From Paraburkholderia xenovorans LB400 (GTDB lineage Bacteria; Pseudomonadota; Gammaproteobacteria; Burkholderiales; Burkholderiaceae), in NCBI RefSeq assembly GCF_000013645.1, contig NC_007952.1:2294001-2358000 (forward strand): a stretch of 64,000 nt of DNA, read 5' to 3'. Made by a program: the position numbers and the translations under genes. Below are positions 8,634 through 17,563 of this stretch, one piece after another (position 1 is the stretch's first letter; each line of letters opens with the position of its first letter). The notes under the pieces were generated by a model that did not search any database, was not told the DNA's origin, and saw only the letters and a list, made by a program, of their open reading frames with translations.

Positions 8634-9473
8634 GTGCCGAAAGAACCCGCCGCAAAAACCGCAAAAACCACGAAGGCCGCCGGAACGACGAACATCCACA
8701 TCGGTATCGGCGGCTGGACCTATGCGCCCTGGCGCGGCACCTTCTATCCCTCCGACCTCACGCAAAGCCGCGAACTCGAATACGCGAGCAGGAACCTCAC
8801 ATCGATTGAAATCAACGGCACGTTTTACGGTTTGCAGAAACCGGCGAGCTACGAGAAGTGGTATCAGGAAACCCCGGACGATTTCGTCTTCTCACTGAAA
8901 GCGCCGCGTTATGCGACCAATAGAAAAGTCCTCGCGGACGCGGGTGAAACAATCGAACGCTTCTTCGGAAGCGGTGTGCTGCTGCTCAAACAGAAACTCG
9001 GCCCGATCAACTGGCAGTTCGCGCCCACGAAGAAATTCGATAGCGAAGAGTTCGAAGCCTTTCTGAAATTGCTGCCGGCCAGTATCGAAGGCCAGAAGCT
9101 CAGACATGCAATCGAGGTGCGCAACGACACCTTCAAAACGCCGGAATTCGTCGCGCTCGCCCGCAAATACAAAGTCGCCGTCGTACTGGCCGGCGACAGT
9201 GACTACCCGCAAATCGCGGATATCACGGCGCCCTTCGTCTATGCCCGCATCATGGGCACTACGGATAAACAGGCCAAGGGCTATTCGACCAAAGCGCTCG
9301 ACGCATGGGCCGAACGCGCGCGGCAACTGGCGGCAGGCACGACACCGTCCGATCTGGAAACCTTCGCGCAAGCGCCCGCCAAAGCGGCCGCACGCGACGT
9401 CTATCTGTACGTGATCAGCGGCTTCAAGGAGCGCAATCCGGCCGCCGCGATGGCGCTGATCAAACGTCTCTGA
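8634..9473 (+). CDS. DUF72-family protein (YecE-like TIM barrel)
   Basis: A 279-residue protein of the DUF72 family. Signatures are HIGIGGWTYAPWRGTFYP at the start of the barrel, LTSIEINGTFYGLQKPASYEKWYQETPDDFVFSLKAPRYATNRK, GPINWQFAPT, HAIEVRNDTF and the C-terminal DVYLYVISGFKERNPAAA. The start is GTG at 8634 with GGAGAACC just upstream. The first 20 residues are Lys/Ala-rich and probably disordered. The biochemical function is unknown in this family. It is a single gene, not obviously tied to its neighbours. Confidence 0.88.
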   Translation: MPKEPAAKTAKTTKAAGTTNIHIGIGGWTYAPWRGTFYPSDLTQSRELEYASRNLTSIEINGTFYGLQKPASYEKWYQETPDDFVFSLKAPRYATNRKVLADAGETIERFFGSGVLLLKQKLGPINWQFAPTKKFDSEEFEAFLKLLPASIEGQKLRHAIEVRNDTFKTPEFVALARKYKVAVVLAGDSDYPQIADITAPFVYARIMGTTDKQAKGYSTKALDAWAERARQLAAGTTPSDLETFAQAPAKAAARDVYLYVISGFKERNPAAAMALIKRL

Positions 9474-9601
9474 CCTGCGCCATCCCGGCCGCAGCACGCG
9501 AGTGTCATAATCCCGGCAGCGAAGACAGCCACGATCAACGCACCCACACTCACGCAGTCAGGCCGCGAGGCCGCTTCATCACCAAGGTCCGGGAGAATAT
9601 T

Positions 9602-10720
9602 TTGAACGCCATCGACAATCCTTTGCACGATCAGGAAGTCGGCTCGGCCGACGCCACCCAGGACACCACGCGCATCGACGACGTTCGGATCGGCGCGGTA
9701 CGTCCGCTGATTTCCCCTGCGCTGTTGCAGGACGAGTTGCCCACACCGCCTTCGGTGCAGACGCTGGTCGAGAAGACCCGCGCGGAAATCGCCGACATTC
9801 TGCATGGCCGCGACGACCGGCTCGTGATGATCGTCGGACCGTGCTCGATTCACGACCACGACCAGGCGATCGACTATGCGCGCAAGCTGAAAGTCGCCGC
9901 CGACACTTACAGGGACGACCTGCTGATCGTAATGCGGGTCTACTTCGAGAAGCCGCGCACTACCGTCGGCTGGAAAGGCTATATCAACGACCCGCGGCTC
10001 GACGGCAGTTTCCGTATCAATGAAGGTCTGCGTCTCGCTCGGCAATTGCTGCTCGATATCAACGGTCTCGGCCTGTCCACCGCCACCGAGTTTCTCGACC
10101 TGCTGAGCCCGCAGTACATCGCCGATCTGATCGCGTGGGGCGCTATCGGCGCGCGCACGACGGAGAGTCAGAGCCATCGTCAACTCGCTTCGGGACTGAG
10201 CTGCCCGATCGGCTTCAAGAACGGCACGGACGGCGGCGTGCAGATCGCCGCGGACGCGATCGTCGCCGCGCGCGCGAGCCATGCGTTCATGGGCATGACG
10301 AAAATGGGCATGGCCGCGATCTTCGAAACGCGCGGCAACGACGACGCGCACGTGATCCTGCGCGGCGGCAAGAAAGGGCCTAACTACGACAGCGCGTCGG
10401 TGGACGCGACTTGCGTCGCGCTGAAATCAGCGGGACTGCGCGAGCAGGTCATGATCGACTGTTCGCATGCGAACTCGGGCAAATCGCATTTGCGTCAACT
10501 CGAAGTGGTGCAGGATATCGCGCTGCAGTTGTCGCAGCGCGAGCGCCGCATTATCGGCGTCATGCTGGAAAGTCATCTGGAAGAAGGCCGCCAGGATCTG
10601 AAGCCTGGTGTGCCGTTGCGTCACGGCGTATCGATCACGGATGCCTGCGTCAGCTGGGCGCAGACCGAGCCGGTGCTCGAAACACTCGCCGAGGCCACCC
10701 GCAAACGCCGCGCGGGCTAA
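9602..10720 (+). CDS. aroG: 3-deoxy-7-phosphoheptulonate (DAHP) synthase, class I
   Basis: A 372-residue AroFGH-type enzyme that condenses phosphoenolpyruvate and erythrose-4-phosphate, the first step of aromatic amino acid synthesis. Motifs: MIVGPCSIHD (about 79-88), MRVYFEKPRTTVGWKGYINDP, TATEFLDLLSPQYIADLIAWGAIGARTTESQ, CPIGFKNGTDGG and MIDCSHANSGK. The start is taken as TTG 9602, which follows GGGAGAATAT; the frame is open further upstream but that part overlaps the DUF72 gene and lacks family similarity. Which of the AroF/G/H feedback classes it belongs to cannot be told by eye. Confidence 0.93.
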   Translation: MNAIDNPLHDQEVGSADATQDTTRIDDVRIGAVRPLISPALLQDELPTPPSVQTLVEKTRAEIADILHGRDDRLVMIVGPCSIHDHDQAIDYARKLKVAADTYRDDLLIVMRVYFEKPRTTVGWKGYINDPRLDGSFRINEGLRLARQLLLDINGLGLSTATEFLDLLSPQYIADLIAWGAIGARTTESQSHRQLASGLSCPIGFKNGTDGGVQIAADAIVAARASHAFMGMTKMGMAAIFETRGNDDAHVILRGGKKGPNYDSASVDATCVALKSAGLREQVMIDCSHANSGKSHLRQLEVVQDIALQLSQRERRIIGVMLESHLEEGRQDLKPGVPLRHGVSITDACVSWAQTEPVLETLAEATRKRRAG

Positions 10721-10929
10721 GCACGCGCCAGGCGGCCGGCGTTACGTCGAGCATGCCTTGCAGGAAGAAAGTCCCGTTGGAGGCAGCACGAAAAAACCCA
10801 CGCGCCGCACCAGCCGCCGATGGATCCGTCTTACCGGCGTTGGGCAGCGCGTGATTCCTCACGCCCGAAGCATCGCTCGCCGCGCGCCAACGCAGCGCGC
10901 GTGGATGTTCCGGCGCGAAGCGCGTTGCA

Positions 10930-11208
10930 TTACGACGCGTTGACGGCTTCCTTGAACGCCTTGCCGGCGGTGAACTTCACCGTCTTGGCAGCCGCGATCT
11001 GGATCTCGGCACCCGTCGACGGATTGCGGCCCACGCGTGCTGCGCGCGCGCCGGTCGAGAAAGAACCGAAACCGACCAGTTGCACCGTATCGCCACCCAC
11101 CACGGCCTTGGTCACCGCTTCGACGATCGCGTCGATGGTTTGGCCGGTGGCCGCTTTGCTTTCGCCCGTCGCTGCGGCGACTGCATCAATCAGTTCCTGT
11201 TTGTTCAT
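10930..11208 (-). CDS. hupB: DNA-binding protein HU
   Basis: A 92-residue histone-like nucleoid protein. MNKQELIDAVAAATGESKAATGQTI forms the N-terminal dimerisation helices; GFGSFSTGARAARVGRNPSTGAEIQI forms the beta arm that bends DNA; AAKTVKFTAGKAFKEAVN closes it. The ATG at 11208 is chosen over the longer open frame because the family begins MNKxELI and GGGAAG precedes it. The gene faces aroG, with 209 bp between the stops. Its leader contains a long stem-loop, listed separately. Confidence 0.96.
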   Translation of the reverse strand: MNKQELIDAVAAATGESKAATGQTIDAIVEAVTKAVVGGDTVQLVGFGSFSTGARAARVGRNPSTGAEIQIAAAKTVKFTAGKAFKEAVNAS

Positions 11209-11558
11209 AGCACTTCCCGTATGGTAATCATGGAACCGGCGCCACATCTGTTGCGCCGGGACCGACACACTAACGCATAGGCGCCGGTTCACGCAAACCT
11301 TGGGTGTAAGGCTTGTATCACCCGCCCACAGGGAATTTGACGATTTTTTCCTGCAAAGTGCCATAAGAATCGCGCGCTTAGGCGTTTCTTCCGCTCGATA
11401 CGTGTTCTCGCGCTATCACAATCCGTTGCAATTTCAGTGGTTTAGCGCAGCGCAAACCATGACCGGCGGGCTTTTTTACTATGTTATGGTGGATTGGAGA
11501 GTTCCGGAAATTGTCAGGCCGAGGCGTCCGCAATCAGCAACCCGGGAGGAATAAAAAA
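11209..11558. other. Divergent intergenic region upstream of hupB and a small exported-protein gene
   Basis: 350 bp without a gene. It holds an 11-bp inverted repeat close to hupB (listed separately) and, near 11540-11556, the GGAGGAAT ribosome-binding site of the rightward gene. The rest has lower GC than the flanks, with a T-run at 11471-11479, as expected for promoters, but I could not fix -35/-10 boxes. Confidence 0.6.
11233..11290 (-). promoter_or_regulatory. Leader stem-loop upstream of hupB
   Basis: GAACCGGCGCC (11233-11243) is perfectly complementary to GGCGCCGGTTC (11280-11290), with 36 nt between. In the hupB mRNA this very stable stem would end only about 24 nt before the start codon. 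Confidence 0.6.
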
Positions 11559-11942
11559 ATGAAATTTCGCCATATTGCAACAAGCGCGTTGCTCGCCGCG
11601 ATGTCTTGCACTGCTCTCGCAGCCGACGAAAATGCCTGCGCCACCCTGGTCGGCACGACACATTCAGCGCCTTCCCAGAGCTTTCAGGTCCGCGACGGCG
11701 AACCCGTCGACCTGGTTAGCGGCACTCGAACCATCCACGGCAAACTGCTGGTTTTCGGCGACAGCGGCGTTTTCCGGGCTTACTGGCAGCCTGACGACAG
11801 CCCCGAAAAATACGTGCTGGCGAATGCCGGCGTGAATGCCGTGCGCCTCGTTTCCAGCCCAACGCAAGGCACACCGGCACCGAACGGGCAACCCGGCACG
11901 AGCATGGAGCCTCAGCGCGTGCTTTCATGTCCGGCGCTTTGA
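11559..11942 (+). CDS. Small exported protein of unknown function
   Basis: A 127-residue protein starting at ATG 11559 directly after a strong GGAGGAAT site. Residues 1-22 form a signal peptide (MKFRHIATSALLAAMSCTALA, cut probably after ALAA). The mature part of about 105 residues is likely all-beta: VRDGEPVDLVSG, GKLLVFGDSGVFRAYWQP, KYVLANAGVNAVRLVSS. Two cysteines, one near the mature N-terminus (ENACATLVG) and one near the C-terminus (VLSCPAL), could form a disulfide. The tail is Pro/Gly/Thr-rich. I do not recognise the family. Confidence 0.75.
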   Translation: MKFRHIATSALLAAMSCTALAADENACATLVGTTHSAPSQSFQVRDGEPVDLVSGTRTIHGKLLVFGDSGVFRAYWQPDDSPEKYVLANAGVNAVRLVSSPTQGTPAPNGQPGTSMEPQRVLSCPAL

Positions 11943-11960
11943 TACGGCCACCCCGTGATT

Positions 11961-11977
11961 CGCGCCACCCCGGCGCG
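11961..11977 (+). terminator. Short hairpin after the exported-protein gene
   Basis: CGCGCC (11961-11966) and GGCGCG (11972-11977) pair around a 5-nt loop, 19 nt after the stop. There is no T-run, so it is a weak terminator candidate. Confidence 0.3.
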
Positions 11978-12124
11978 GCATAAATGACATACACGGCTGC
12001 GCTGGCCGGTCGTACTTACCGCCTGCGCGCGCCGAATCGACTTCTGCTTAAGGCCTCCTCAAGATCCCTCCCGTGCTGCCGATATATAGCTGCGTGTGCA
12101 GCGCGAACGCTTAAAGGGAAGGGA

Positions 12125-14098
12125 ATGGTTCTGATAGCCAAATTGAGGGATGCACTGTCGGTCGCGGAACGCGACCCCGAACTCGTGCGTTCGCAGCTCG
12201 AAGCGTTTGGCCACCAGGTTCCCCTTCTCTATTTCATCCTGCTGGTCAACACGGCGGCCGTCGCGATCATGCATGTGAATTGCGCGCCGGCATGGCTGTC
12301 GATCTACTTTCCGGCCGCGCTGTGCGCCCTGTGCGTCGTCCGCTGCATACGATGGTGGCAATGCCGGCACCGCGTGCTGACCGACAACCAGGCCGTGCCC
12401 GAACTGCGCAAGCTGACCTGGCTTGCCGGCCTCTTCGCCATCGCATTCAGCAGCTGGTCGCTGTTGCTGTTCCCGTACGGCACCGCGTACGAACAGACGC
12501 AAGTCGCGTTTTACATGGCGACCACGGTTGTCGGCTGCGTGTTCTGCCTGATGCACCTGCGCGCGGCCGCCATGTTGCTGCTGTCGATCGTCATCCTAAG
12601 CTTTTCGACCTTCCTCGTTTTCACCGGCTATCCGGTTTTCATCGCAATGGCCGTCGACATGACTCTGGTCGGCGTCGCGCTCGCCTTCATCATTCAGCTG
12701 TATTGCCGGACTTTTGCCGACGTGGTGCACGCGCAGCGCGAGTTGCAGGCAAGCCAGCAGAAAACGCAGCGCCTGAGCGACGACAACTTCCGGCTCGCGA
12801 GCATCGACAGTCTGACCGACCTGCCCAACCGGCGCAGCTTCTTCGCCTCGTTGCGCGCGCTGTCCGAACAGGCACTCAGCAGCGGCAACGGCTTCAATGT
12901 GGGACTGATCGATCTCGATGGATTCAAACAGGTCAACGATATCTACGGCCACGCGAGCGGCGATCTCGTTCTTCAGGAAGTCGGCTCGCGCCTGCTGTCG
13001 CTTGCGGAGCCCGGCATTTTCTTCGCGCGGCTCGGCGGCGATGAATTCGGCGTGCTCGCACAGCACCAACTGGCGAACGAGACGCTCGTCGAATTGGGCG
13101 AGCGCATTTGCGGCGTACTCAGTCAGCCCTACCGGGTAGCGGGCAATATCGCCGAATTGTCGGGCACCATCGGCTGGGCCGCGTTCCCCGAGGCCGGCAC
13201 GACGATGGCGCAGGTGTTCGAACGCGCCGACACGGCGTTGTATGTCGGCAAGGAAAGCCGGCGCGGCACGCCGGTCATCTTCTCGACCGAACATGAAACA
13301 CGGATCCGCCGTTCGAGTCTCGTGACTCAGGAGCTTCGCCATGCGGACCTCGAGTCGGAACTGTTCCTGGAGTTTCAGCCGATCCACGACGTGCTCGCAC
13401 AGCGCACCATCGGTCTGGAAGCGCTTGGCCGCTGGCACAACGCGCGGCTCGGCGCGGTCAGGCCGGAAGAGTTCATTCGGATTGCAGAGCGTACCGAACT
13501 GATTCTGCGCATCACGGAAGTGCTGCTGCACAAAGCGCTCGACGAAGTGGCGCGCTGGCCGCCGGAGCTTTATCTGTCGTTCAATCTGTCGGCGATCGAT
13601 ATCTGTACGTCGGCACGCGCCCGCCGCCTGATCGATATCGTCATGGCAAGCGGCGTGCCGCCGCATCGTGTGTCGTTCGAGATCACCGAGACGGCGGTGA
13701 CGCGCGATTTCGAACAGGCGCGCTGTTCGCTCACCGTGATCAAGAAAGCGGGCTGCCGCGTGTCGCTCGACGATTTCGGCACCGGGTATTCAAGTCTTAG
13801 CTACGTGCATCGCCTGCCCTTCGATACGATCAAGATCGATCGCAGCTTCATGACGGACGTGGACTCCAACAGCGCTTCGAAAAAGATCGTCAAGTCGGTG
13901 CTCGACCTGTGCCGCAATCTGGGACTCGAATGCGTGGTGGAAGGACTCGAGACGGCATCGCAAGTCGAGGTCGTCAAGGCGCTCGGCGCCCGCGCGATGC
14001 AGGGCTATCTGTTCAGCCGGCCGATGCGGGCAAGCGCCGTCGCCGAGTATCTGCATACGACGCGCGGGCAGGACTACGCTGTGCAAACGCTGTCGTAG
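12125..14098 (+). CDS. Membrane GGDEF-EAL cyclic-di-GMP turnover protein
   Basis: A 657-residue protein; the ATG at 12125 follows AAGGGAAGGG and is preferred to the longer frame. Residues about 28-195 hold five or six membrane segments (for example VPLLYFILLVNTAAVAIM and VFIAMAVDMTLVGVALAFIIQ). A short coiled stretch follows, then a GGDEF domain with the intact motif ARLGGDEFGVLA (about 300-311) and an EAL domain with LEALGRW (about 429-435), FNLSAID, SLDDFGTGYSSL, TIKIDRSF and AMQGYLFSRPM. Both catalytic halves look complete, so it may make or break cyclic-di-GMP. No known periplasmic sensor domain is visible; the membrane part resembles other integral-membrane sensors. Confidence 0.92.
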   Translation: MVLIAKLRDALSVAERDPELVRSQLEAFGHQVPLLYFILLVNTAAVAIMHVNCAPAWLSIYFPAALCALCVVRCIRWWQCRHRVLTDNQAVPELRKLTWLAGLFAIAFSSWSLLLFPYGTAYEQTQVAFYMATTVVGCVFCLMHLRAAAMLLLSIVILSFSTFLVFTGYPVFIAMAVDMTLVGVALAFIIQLYCRTFADVVHAQRELQASQQKTQRLSDDNFRLASIDSLTDLPNRRSFFASLRALSEQALSSGNGFNVGLIDLDGFKQVNDIYGHASGDLVLQEVGSRLLSLAEPGIFFARLGGDEFGVLAQHQLANETLVELGERICGVLSQPYRVAGNIAELSGTIGWAAFPEAGTTMAQVFERADTALYVGKESRRGTPVIFSTEHETRIRRSSLVTQELRHADLESELFLEFQPIHDVLAQRTIGLEALGRWHNARLGAVRPEEFIRIAERTELILRITEVLLHKALDEVARWPPELYLSFNLSAIDICTSARARRLIDIVMASGVPPHRVSFEITETAVTRDFEQARCSLTVIKKAGCRVSLDDFGTGYSSLSYVHRLPFDTIKIDRSFMTDVDSNSASKKIVKSVLDLCRNLGLECVVEGLETASQVEVVKALGARAMQGYLFSRPMRASAVAEYLHTTRGQDYAVQTLS

Positions 14099-14099
14099 T

Positions 14100-14117
14100 C
14101 GATGCCGGGCGGCATCG
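14100..14117. terminator. Hairpin between convergent genes
   Basis: CGATGCCG and CGGCATCG form perfect 8-bp arms around GG, immediately after the GGDEF-EAL stop and before the convergent DUF899 gene. There is no T-run, so it is a candidate only. Confidence 0.45.
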
Positions 14118-14219
14118 CATCTGCACTCTATTGCCGACGCGGTGCGCGAAGCCGCCGGCCCATGCGTCCGGCACCGGCGAACAGCCGTATCGAAACCACC
14201 CAACAGCCTCGATAGCGGC

Positions 14220-14948
14220 CTAACCCGGCGCCGTATCGTATTCCAGCTTCGGATACCAATCCGTGCCGCGTCCGCCAGGGGTCATGTCGAGCACCGTCCA
14301 GATCGGCATCACGTCGGGCGCGCCGCGCGGATCCTGCCCCGGGTCCGCTGTCGACGGTCCCATCTCCTCGGCCCAGAAGTGCCGCACCGTGCCGCCCGAG
14401 CGCGTAAACACATTGAACGCGGGATGATCGTCGCCGGCCGGATCTTCCGCCGCGTAGTCGCGATTGAAGCTGTTGCCGCCCGACGAATACAGCCGCAAAT
14501 GCCGCCAGCCGCGCTCTTTCCCGAACGCAACCAGTCTCTCGATCGGCGCACGGGCAATCACGGCGAACGCCACGCGCTGCAGGATGTCGGGCATTTCTCC
14601 GTCGTACGCGCTCAGCAGCGAGGTGCACATCGGACATGGCCGCACGCGCTGCGGGCCGAACATCCAATTGTAGGTGACGAGCGTGTCATGCGCGCCGAAC
14701 ATTTCGGATAGCGCTACCGGGCCGGCTTCGCCCATGAACCGATAATCCTCGGGCACGACGCCGCCGGCCGGCAACGCGCGGCGCTGCGCGGCAACGCGTT
14801 CGATATGGCGGCGCAATTCGATTTCCTCGACGAGCAGGTCGTTGCGCGCGCGACGATATTCGGCGCTCTCGCCGGGAAACCGGCTCGGTGAATCCGCGAG
14901 CAGCCGCGCCGGCTTCAGCGCCTGGGTGGATGCGTGTACGTCAGTCAT
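14220..14948 (-). CDS. DUF899-family thioredoxin-like protein
   Basis: A 242-residue protein of the DUF899 family. The ATG at 14948 (MTDVHAS) has GAGGAG upstream, so the longer open frame is discarded. Typical elements: RNDLLVEEIELRRHIERVAAQRRALPAGG (N-terminal helix), LSEMFGAHDTLVTYNWMFGP, PCPMCTSLLSAYDG with a CxxC pair in the thioredoxin-fold position, SGGNSFNRDY, FNVFTRSGGTVRHFWAEE, and PIWTVLDMTPGGRGTDWYPKLEY at the end. Members are called thioredoxin-like or dithiol-disulfide isomerase-like, but no reaction is established. It is divergent from the LysR gene at 15187. Confidence 0.88.
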   Translation of the reverse strand: MTDVHASTQALKPARLLADSPSRFPGESAEYRRARNDLLVEEIELRRHIERVAAQRRALPAGGVVPEDYRFMGEAGPVALSEMFGAHDTLVTYNWMFGPQRVRPCPMCTSLLSAYDGEMPDILQRVAFAVIARAPIERLVAFGKERGWRHLRLYSSGGNSFNRDYAAEDPAGDDHPAFNVFTRSGGTVRHFWAEEMGPSTADPGQDPRGAPDVMPIWTVLDMTPGGRGTDWYPKLEYDTAPG

Positions 14949-15186
14949 TAGCCAGTCTCCTCTTGCGAAAAAAGGATAGCGAACGCGAGCGGTGCGCCGC
15001 GATAGCGGGCGCGTTCCCGTCCTCATATAGCCACGACGAACCGCGCGGCGGCAAATCGACAGCATCGGCGAAATTTTTCTGCGGGGCGCTCAAGCTCGCC
15101 GCCGTGAGGACGACCAGAAACGCCCGGCAAGGTATCCTTGAGCGCACCAGCACGCGCGCCCGGCGCGCCGTCCATGAGGATGCACC

Positions 15187-16125
15187 ATGCCGCTTCGTCT
15201 GCCACCGCTGCCGGCGCTTCGCTTTTTCGAAGCGGCCGGCAGACACCAGAGTTTCAAACTTGCCGCCGCGGAACTGAACGTCACGCCGAGCGCCATCAGC
15301 CACGGCATTGTCGGACTGGAACAGGCGCTCGGCGTCGAACTGTTCGTGCGCGAGCCGCGCGGCATTTCGCTCACGGCAAGCGGCGCGGATTATTTATCGT
15401 ACGTCTCCGAAGCGTTTTCGCTGATCGCCATCGGCACGCAGCGCCTGCCCAATCATCGCGCGGACCGCCCGATCGCGCTGAGTTGCGCGCCGACTTTCGC
15501 ATCGCGCTGGCTGCTGCCGCGCCTCGCCGGTTTTCGCGCGCGCTGGCCGAATGTGAATGTGAGCGTCGACACCTCGCACCGTCAGGTCGGTTTTCCCGTC
15601 GACGGTTTCGACTTCGCGATCCGCCTGAGCCGTGCACCGGTGGCCGGTACCGCGTGGACGCGACTGTTCGGCGAGCGCTTCGTGCCCGTGTGCAGCCCCG
15701 CGTATCTGGAGACGCTGCGCGACGGGCACGGCAACGCGGACCTGCGCCGCGCGACGCTCATTCACGTCAACGCCGCCAGCGAAGACTGGCAGGCATGGCT
15801 GGATGCGACCGGCATTGAAGGCTTCGACACGACGGGCGGCTTGCGCGTCGACACGATCCAGCTCGCCTTCGAAGCCGCCGGCATGGGCCTCGGCGTCGCG
15901 CTCGGCAGAAGGCCGCTGGTGGACCCGGACCTCGACAGGGGCGCGCTTGTGGAGGCCGATCCGGCGACGATTGCCTCCACCACGGCCTACTGGCTGGTGA
16001 GCGCCGAAAACGGCGATCGCCGGCCGGAACTCGCCGACTTCAAGCGCTGGCTGGTGAGCGAGGCCGAGCACCTGGAGACACACGCCGACGCCTCTGGGCA
16101 AACGGTGCGCGCCGCCGTCAGTTGA
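15187..16125 (+). CDS. LysR-family regulator, GcvA type
   Basis: A 312-residue LysR regulator. The N-terminal winged helix LRFFEAAGRHQSFKLAAAELNVTPSAISHGIVGLEQALGVELF, followed by LTASGADYL, is of the GcvA/AmpR-like branch, as is the effector domain start SCAPTFASRWLLPRLAGFRARWP. It lies upstream of an MFS gene on the same strand (107-bp gap) and divergent from the DUF899 gene (238 bp). Either neighbour could be its target. Confidence 0.92.
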   Translation: MPLRLPPLPALRFFEAAGRHQSFKLAAAELNVTPSAISHGIVGLEQALGVELFVREPRGISLTASGADYLSYVSEAFSLIAIGTQRLPNHRADRPIALSCAPTFASRWLLPRLAGFRARWPNVNVSVDTSHRQVGFPVDGFDFAIRLSRAPVAGTAWTRLFGERFVPVCSPAYLETLRDGHGNADLRRATLIHVNAASEDWQAWLDATGIEGFDTTGGLRVDTIQLAFEAAGMGLGVALGRRPLVDPDLDRGALVEADPATIASTTAYWLVSAENGDRRPELADFKRWLVSEAEHLETHADASGQTVRAAVS

Positions 16126-16232
16126 AACGCAAGTCGGCCCGCACAGGTGAGTCACGCTCACCTGTCGTCGAAATCTTTTCTTTTGCCGCTTCTGATGCTC
16201 GCTGCGACCATGTGTCAAAGGAGATCAGAACC

Positions 16233-17483
16233 ATGTCAACCGCTAACAGCAAACGCTTCGCCCCCGCGTTCAACCAGACGACGCTGGTGATCCTCGCCGG
16301 CGCGATCATTCTCAGCGCCGCGATGGGCATCCGGCAGACCTTCGGCCTGTTCATCGGCCCGTTTTCATTCGACCGCGGTCTGCCGGTCACGCTGATCGCG
16401 TTCGCGATCGCGCTGCACAATCTGGTGTGGGGTTTTGCCCAGCCGTTCGCGGGCGCCGCTGCGGATCGCTATGGTTCAGCGCCCGTGGTCGCGTTCGGCG
16501 CGACCACTTTCGCGGCCGGGCTCGGCCTCGCGGCAGTGGCGCCCAGCGGCGCCATGCTGATCGTCGGCATGGGACTGCTGGTGGGCATCGGCGTGAGTTG
16601 CACGACCTTCGGCGTGGTGCTGCCGGCAGTGGGCCGCATCGCCTCGCCGGAAAACCGCAGCATGGCGATGGGTCTGGTCAGCGCCGGCGGCTCCGCGGGC
16701 CAGGTACTGATGGTCCCGCTCGTGCAAGGCGTCCGGCTCAGCTCGGGCATCGCCACGTCGCTCTTCGTGCTGGCGTTCGTGATGCTGCTGATCGCCCCGC
16801 TCGGCATGGTGCTCGACCGGCGCGCGCGGGTCGGTACACCGCGTCAGGAAGCGCCGGTCGCGCCGCTTCGCCAGGTACTCGGCCAGGCGGCCCGGCATCG
16901 CGGCTACCTGCTGCTGACACTCGGCTTCTTCACTTGCGGTTTCCAGCTTGCGTTCATTGCCACGCATCTGCCGGAATATCTGTCGCTTTGCCATATGCCG
17001 ATCGGACTCGGCGCCACCGCCCTCGCGCTGATCGGCCTGTTCAATATGGCGGGCAGCTGGGCCTGCGGCTGGCTCGGCGGCCGTTACCGGCAGCATCATG
17101 TGCTCGGCTGGCTTTATCTGATCCGCAGCGCGACGATCGGGGCCTTCTTCCTGCTGCCGAAAACCCCTGCTTCGGTCGTGATCTTCGCGGCGGTGATGGG
17201 TCTGACCTGGCTCGGCACCGTGCCGCTCACGAGCGGACTGGTCGCCAAAGTGTTCGGCACGCGCCACCTCGGCAGCCTGTTCGGGCTGTGCTTTCTGAGC
17301 CATCAGATCGGCTCCTTTCTCGGCGCGTGGCTGGGCGGCCTGGTGTTCGATCTCACCGGCTCGTATTCGCTGCTGTGGGAAGCGACCGTGGTGGCGGGGC
17401 TCGTTGCCGCGATGCTGCACTTCCCGATCGACGACACCACGGTGAGCACGCCCGCGCTTCGGGCCGAGCCGGCGGCGGCGTGA
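16233..17483 (+). CDS. MFS transporter
   Basis: A 416-residue major facilitator with about 12 membrane segments. The ATG at 16233 has AAGGAG upstream, so the longer frame overlapping the LysR stop is rejected. The first loop reads FAQPFAGAAADRYGSAPVVAFGA, a form of the MFS motif G-x3-D-R-x-G. The profile AMGIRQTFGLFIGPFSFDRG with LARQHLGSLFGL-like features near the end resembles monocarboxylate/oxalate-type MFS proteins of Burkholderia. The substrate is unknown; the LysR gene upstream may regulate it. Confidence 0.88.
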   Translation: MSTANSKRFAPAFNQTTLVILAGAIILSAAMGIRQTFGLFIGPFSFDRGLPVTLIAFAIALHNLVWGFAQPFAGAAADRYGSAPVVAFGATTFAAGLGLAAVAPSGAMLIVGMGLLVGIGVSCTTFGVVLPAVGRIASPENRSMAMGLVSAGGSAGQVLMVPLVQGVRLSSGIATSLFVLAFVMLLIAPLGMVLDRRARVGTPRQEAPVAPLRQVLGQAARHRGYLLLTLGFFTCGFQLAFIATHLPEYLSLCHMPIGLGATALALIGLFNMAGSWACGWLGGRYRQHHVLGWLYLIRSATIGAFFLLPKTPASVVIFAAVMGLTWLGTVPLTSGLVAKVFGTRHLGSLFGLCFLSHQIGSFLGAWLGGLVFDLTGSYSLLWEATVVAGLVAAMLHFPIDDTTVSTPALRAEPAAA

Positions 17484-17489
17484 ACGTGC

Positions 17490-17519
17490 GTACGGTGGCG
17501 GCGCACGCAGCCACCGTAC
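17490..17519. terminator. Bidirectional terminator between MFS and AhpD-like genes
   Basis: GTACGGTGGC (17490-17499) and GCCACCGTAC (17510-17519) are perfect 10-bp arms around a 10-nt loop, 7 bp after the MFS stop and facing a convergent gene. Confidence 0.7.
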
Positions 17520-17563
17520 ACTCGCATCAGTCCGCAATGCGGCGAGAATGGAAGCGCCCGCCG

